Shown here: positions 45,101 to 47,336 of the stretch, one piece after another | Numbering within the stretch: the first letter of the stretch is position 1 | Layout of the letters: every line of letters starts with the position of its first letter | From: Bacteroidetes bacterium 43-16 | Lineage (GTDB): Bacteria > Bacteroidota > Bacteroidia > Chitinophagales > Chitinophagaceae | Length of the DNA stretch: 47,336 nt | Direction: 5' to 3' | Assembly: GCA_001897525.1 (NCBI GenBank) | Contig: MKTB01000028.1 | Location: 1-47,336, forward strand | Translations under genes and position numbers: made by a program | Notes under the pieces: generated by a model | Seen by the model: only the letters and a program-made list of their open reading frames with translations | Databases searched by the model: none | Told to the model about the DNA's origin: nothing

Positions 45101-47336
45101 GGAAAGGAGTTGTTATAGATACCACCACATGTGAGCAGGGGAAAATGTCCTTTGCTAAAGAACAGGGGATGCAGCGCTATCGCAGCTATATGGATTCCGT
45201 TCAGCGTTGGTTACAGTTTGCCATCCGGGACCATTTGCTGAAAAACACCATAGATACCCTTATTCATGGTACAAAAGAACAACAATACCATTATACCCTT
45301 TACTATTACGACCAGGTGGGTAATCTTACCAGGACCGTACCACCGCAGGGCGTAAACCCGGTGGCAGATATCTCTTTCTCTGCAGTTGAAGCCGCCAGGA
45401 ATGCTACTGTTCCCGGAACATATATAACACAGAAAGCAGTACATAATAAGATGTCCAGCTACCGCTACAACAGTTATAACCTGCCGGTATGGCAGCAGAC
45501 TCCCGATGGCGGCATTACTGAGTTCTTTTATGACCAGGCCGGCAGGCTGGCCTTCTCGCAGAATGCCAAACAATTGCAGGACGGCACCTTCAGCTATACC
45601 CTGTACGACAACCAGGGACGTATCGAAGAAACAGGCGTGCTGGCTGCCTCAAAAGCAAATATTGAAACAGTAGTCAACCAGATGATCGCTGACGGACAAA
45701 GCCCTTATGCCAACTGGATAAAATCAAAGGCCCGTACAGAGGTGGTCGCTACACGCTATGATGAGCCCGTGCTCCATCTGGGCGGCTACGATATGCTGAC
45801 AGACCAGCAAAACCTGAGAAAGCGGGTGAGCGCAGTGCTCTATAGTCCTTCAGTAACCACAACACAAAGCATTAATCAATATTACCATTTTGCCACCCAC
45901 TTCAGCTACGATGCGATGGGTAATGTAAACATGCTGGTACAGGACAATCCTTACCTGAGCTATATGCAGCAAAGGTTTAAGCGTATTGATTATGATTATG
46001 ACCTGCTGAGTGGAAAGGTAAATATGCTCAGCTATAACCATGGTTATGCCGACCAATATTACCAGCGCTACAACTATGATGCCGATAACCGGATCACCAA
46101 AGCAGAGACCAGTAAAGACGGCCTGCATTGGGACAGAGATGCTGCCTATACTTATTACAGGCACGGGCCCCTGGCCGAAATGCAGTTGGGCGACCTCAAT
46201 GTACAGGGCATACAATATGCCTACACCATACAGGGCTGGCTTAAAGCTATTAATGGAGATGTGCTCAATCCTGAGGAAGACATGGGCAAGAACGGTGTGG
46301 CCGGCTCGGTATATCCCGCCGACGTGATGGCCCATGCCCTGGATTATTACAATAAGGATTATAAAGCTATAGATGCAAGTGCATCCGTGACGCATACCCC
46401 TTCACTTACCCGCTCACTCTACAATGGCAATATAGCCCGGCAGACCACGGCCATCAGCGGTATGGACAACCTGGTGCGCGACTACAGTTATGACCAGTTG
46501 CACCGTATCAAATCGGCTACCTACTCAGCCTATGATAATATGAGCTATGCGATCAGCAGCCTGGCCAATGCCTATCAGAATAATTACAGCTACGATGCAG
46601 ACGGTAACCTGCAGGCACTTAGCCGGTTTAACGGGCAGGCAGAAGAGATCGATAATTTTACCTATCACTATACCAATGCCGTGCAAAACAATAAGCTGGC
46701 TTATGTGCAGGATGCAGCGGCGGCTACGGGTGCCGGCGACCTGCAGCCGGGGCAGACCAATGATAACTATACCTACGATGCGATCGGCAACCTGAAAACG
46801 GACCGCCAGGAGGGCATTAAAGATATCAGTTGGAACAGCTATGGGAAGATGTCACGGCTGACCAAAGGGACCGCACTGGAAGATACGCTGACGATGATCT
46901 TCCACTATGACGGTATGGGCAACCGCATCCGTAAAGATGTATGGCACCAGGAGCCGGGAAGCGGCAGTGGACTGCAGGACCGTGTGAGCGATATTTATGT
47001 GCGCGATGCACAGGGCAATATCCTTGCTGTATATAAAGAACATGCCGGGGTGAATGGCAATGCAACGATAGATTGGCTGAACAATGAGATGACCAAGGTA
47101 GTAGCCGTTCCGGAACTGGCGGTATTCCTGGTGAACTCCTTTGGCAACATCGGGGCCTTCTCAACAGGTGTTATTGGGCAGAATTCCACTTGGGGAGAAG
47201 GGCAGCTTGTGGGCAAGACAGATGGCTTTTTCCTGGAACATTCCAGGGCGATGTATGGCCATGTGTTGGACCGTAAATTGCCCGAAGCCTGGACCTACCT
47301 GGCAGCAAATCTGGGCGGCAGCATTACAGACCTGCT
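39118..47336 (+). CDS. DUF6443-type RHS/YD-repeat giant protein, 3' end beyond the window (>2739 aa)
   Basis: The frame from ATG 39118 stays open wherever checked and is cut by the window edge. The signal peptide is MRTIFKNAVLLLLALLWFTK, cut near TKGQ. Around residue 390 is VVNYFDGMGKNRQTQTKINS with DNIYDYEGRPAITTLPTP, the DUF6443 signature of Bacteroidota RHS proteins. About 755-1225 is Cys-rich (about 20 Cys in 470 residues) and includes the family motif HPEYCKLQAC near 1070. From about 2060 the RHS repeats begin (YYYDQVGNLTRTVPPQGVNP), followed by YNYDADNRITKAETSKDGLH, YYRHGPLAEMQLGDLNVQGI and YTIQGWLKAINGD. The RHS core and any C-terminal toxin lie beyond the window. It should form the second half of an RHS shell with the 2036-aa protein. 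Confidence 0.93.
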   Translation, partial: MRTIFKNAVLLLLALLWFTKTKGQDFQFLPDGNVQTFYSRNIKTNGGSNTAYNEVLGTASATEWVYMTTNSSTWQNKYLFKSVVNMIRVGIDHETMVDQPGYKYKIVMQVTGYSNPANPASGTTLAPYEFELEYNKDALAAYKDLNVLRLPGSGFYSFQVKLMEVFDISGSAPVPVNRNDLAANFKIEAQVITQRYDIDDGTMKDVYINSRFNNTTQSLDVHWGQLAVSAHKNTPPGYLPAFDLFKPVKYELEWLYVDDYVLNSNGTKSYKFNSTSYTIPYDFTNNSTRVQTNNNHYSIPMVYGHGAVVFRLRKVRPSSTNFSETVYYPWNLEASGTLTPGQFHSNGNNFVLGSPMVYPSNCLFINETPFINDSLNWQYNVSFAEEGKYKHVVNYFDGMGKNRQTQTKINSDEQYVIGVDNIYDYEGRPAITTLPTPIISQDIRYKPDLSLNAATGLPYAATDFDSGCGTDSIVPFSDQALARIYYSPLNPDKTGMQKFVPDAEGYPLIETRYSPDYTDKVQWQGGAGLAFQRWKGRGTKYVYSRAGQRELNRLLGSEGGFAQYYPKQTIIDPNGQASFSITDASGKVVATGLSGAGPDDRDYPIEALNTLPTATYYEYDVLKDLPQDTGMTYRNAQSSYFNEALSENSLQYRLKIPPFQNCFGQYIHIAADYKIKLIEECKTNTAAPSIIELKGSAGTNAINASNEPIHLATATASAQIVPDKYTLVKELTFSDSAINRLSADFVKYNSGIGMCYKGREPFVREEIESSIFPCPPEGSDNSCDALKRQMMKELYPGAKYGKYLKGPEGKFATGQPNSIFTKIEPPSTFAWLERGAAPPQNGDRCEYVIETSNGQRIRPANFDPYTLQDITTWPCQTTWSERTIIESYPFQLDPHINDNVDCGTKVFLKSGPSQCKYLAPSTATLECEYEVEYYGSVDGIAHDCPGARLGGGSGMEKYKRWITEPASMSNFPATIPMTIDWKCGYCNASGLAETTGSRTALQLPQAKSCRYLTPHYRYQSACLGTNTTVNIKKVSATGTKYTQAVALINVSPDMLIESFDDAIAEALLPLHPEYCKLQACDDSEFDKKLGRLETYEQAQALGLHTLTGILGNDPICEYYSGDPNAVPAEQLSFFEIDASLTGNNAHLLRRFDTMALIRAYCGSNSTQASLHCEKVIHAADIATMTLTADKKDLFFRALRDLYLANRSLRIQKSMDALANSCGPCAAMPDERMTLTGDPVFPVVFNSSGAFDLDINDPDLVNLINSRINNTTDNTVPAYVSNLVNGSNSANVSDYCKGQIDVIIKDLSHCGMSTASLNNIRNGLSSICSTNANLYRLMPQIVRSLILTHHGSLSDLCQPFITQYRLFEPSAENLGDYVSGPEALYTGLTSFLNRPAVVNAVKNAQSTSGTAATIFLDQSNAFEVKLAAKLGVATNANITVSAMTNNAVVGGNTLPVIRITLSNGGLSEQLYLSSRGGDASILPNAGAAVSFSQAISVMQDFPAATVLEGGIADKLAFIKVVAGAQSSRYAVWSSSIPFLKLKNKNGIEDCINCELLRRGMTAYKSEAAYYNLPLNAAHPLFASALKNYLNYTLKANQSVAAYAGLMEGCAISDKIDFKNAPATIELTLSSGTGNDVFSLAKSRMQTIKAQFPDISIPYYAFRRANGNVIVRINLASVDTAKLKYVIPIILATGNAVYLPQGYDAELFGNGFGTLSIPNATTSSETVDFMSEDHTVSSLTWLQLNGSGGTAPQVKADLMQAVTNYIRSNSTIALYRLHQGYKLYRSEDYGNTNKRDYLDFVYAQDYLDAAALADKLADPASLNAALTGLSGTEKTYNNPWRQHAQTDLLFWSAGQAHTGKARVQTTLDLVKGVLGGNKLFPATPQVNVSGSAGLANSNIKAFLMSNGNAWYRVFDAMDRVYNIYLVPSEKMIAPPQQYQLSGLNPGIRLAGGDSAIYRFSLTMINGGHEVEVQGFTDFPIGTGGRLQQVVLQKDAFRKGVVIDTTTCEQGKMSFAKEQGMQRYRSYMDSVQRWLQFAIRDHLLKNTIDTLIHGTKEQQYHYTLYYYDQVGNLTRTVPPQGVNPVADISFSAVEAARNATVPGTYITQKAVHNKMSSYRYNSYNLPVWQQTPDGGITEFFYDQAGRLAFSQNAKQLQDGTFSYTLYDNQGRIEETGVLAASKANIETVVNQMIADGQSPYANWIKSKARTEVVATRYDEPVLHLGGYDMLTDQQNLRKRVSAVLYSPSVTTTQSINQYYHFATHFSYDAMGNVNMLVQDNPYLSYMQQRFKRIDYDYDLLSGKVNMLSYNHGYADQYYQRYNYDADNRITKAETSKDGLHWDRDAAYTYYRHGPLAEMQLGDLNVQGIQYAYTIQGWLKAINGDVLNPEEDMGKNGVAGSVYPADVMAHALDYYNKDYKAIDASASVTHTPSLTRSLYNGNIARQTTAISGMDNLVRDYSYDQLHRIKSATYSAYDNMSYAISSLANAYQNNYSYDADGNLQALSRFNGQAEEIDNFTYHYTNAVQNNKLAYVQDAAAATGAGDLQPGQTNDNYTYDAIGNLKTDRQEGIKDISWNSYGKMSRLTKGTALEDTLTMIFHYDGMGNRIRKDVWHQEPGSGSGLQDRVSDIYVRDAQGNILAVYKEHAGVNGNATIDWLNNEMTKVVAVPELAVFLVNSFGNIGAFSTGVIGQNSTWGEGQLVGKTDGFFLEHSRAMYGHVLDRKLPEAWTYLAANLGGSITDL

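Noticed and set aside
1-47336. CRISPR arrays, tRNA or rRNA genes, complete insertion sequences
   Set aside because: No regularly spaced repeats, cloverleaf-like sequences, rRNA signatures or transposase genes were seen on either strand.

Overview
The window looks like Bacteroidota DNA, most likely from the Chitinophagales/Sphingobacteriia side. The grounds are three proteins with type IX secretion system (T9SS) C-terminal sorting domains, a TTTG-N19-TAnnTTTG-like promoter style, weak Shine-Dalgarno use, mid-40s GC by eye, and a Bacteroidota-type RHS/YD-repeat operon. No tRNA, rRNA, CRISPR array or complete insertion sequence was recognised.

Region A (1-5.4 kb) has an exact 20-bp tandem duplication at the left edge and a strong hairpin terminator. 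Three minus-strand genes for exported surface proteins follow; the second and third form a TAATG-coupled pair. A plus-strand gene for a small cytochrome c-like lipoprotein lies divergently from them.

Region B (5.8-21.1 kb) is a run of eight minus-strand genes, read from about 21.1 kb down to 5.8 kb. They encode two very large proteins (2661 and 1241 aa) and six small ones. I recognise no overall family. The set looks like one functional unit: two proteins (223 and 282 aa) are clear paralogues, and two small proteins (151 and 142 aa) share a short domain with the N terminus of the 2661-aa giant. The giant carries two LysM-like repeats and an Ada-like zinc motif. One small protein has a CheD-like Cys/His arrangement. 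Only one of the eight has an obvious signal peptide. This is the best candidate for an undescribed system.

Region C (21.5-24.2 kb, plus strand, divergent from B) encodes a 202-aa orphan, a seven-helix membrane protein, a NarX/LytS-like histidine kinase whose start overlaps the membrane-protein gene, and a NarL/LuxR-type response regulator. Its position suggests control of region B, but that is inferred from location only.

Region D (24.3-26.3 kb, minus strand) has an exported, probably outer-membrane beta-barrel protein and a T9SS-sorted protein, separated by a clear hairpin terminator.

Region E (27.0-47.3 kb, plus strand) is one tightly packed operon that runs off the window. In order it encodes a coiled-coil plus beta-strand outer-membrane-like protein split by a +1 frame change, a 372-aa exported protein, an OmpH/Skp-like protein, a lipoprotein, a 2036-aa exported protein whose N terminus resembles the SpvB/TcB motif, a 246-aa anchored protein, and a DUF6443-type RHS protein of more than 2739 aa. 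I infer a two-part RHS shell, loosely analogous to TcB/TcC, with dedicated envelope accessory proteins.
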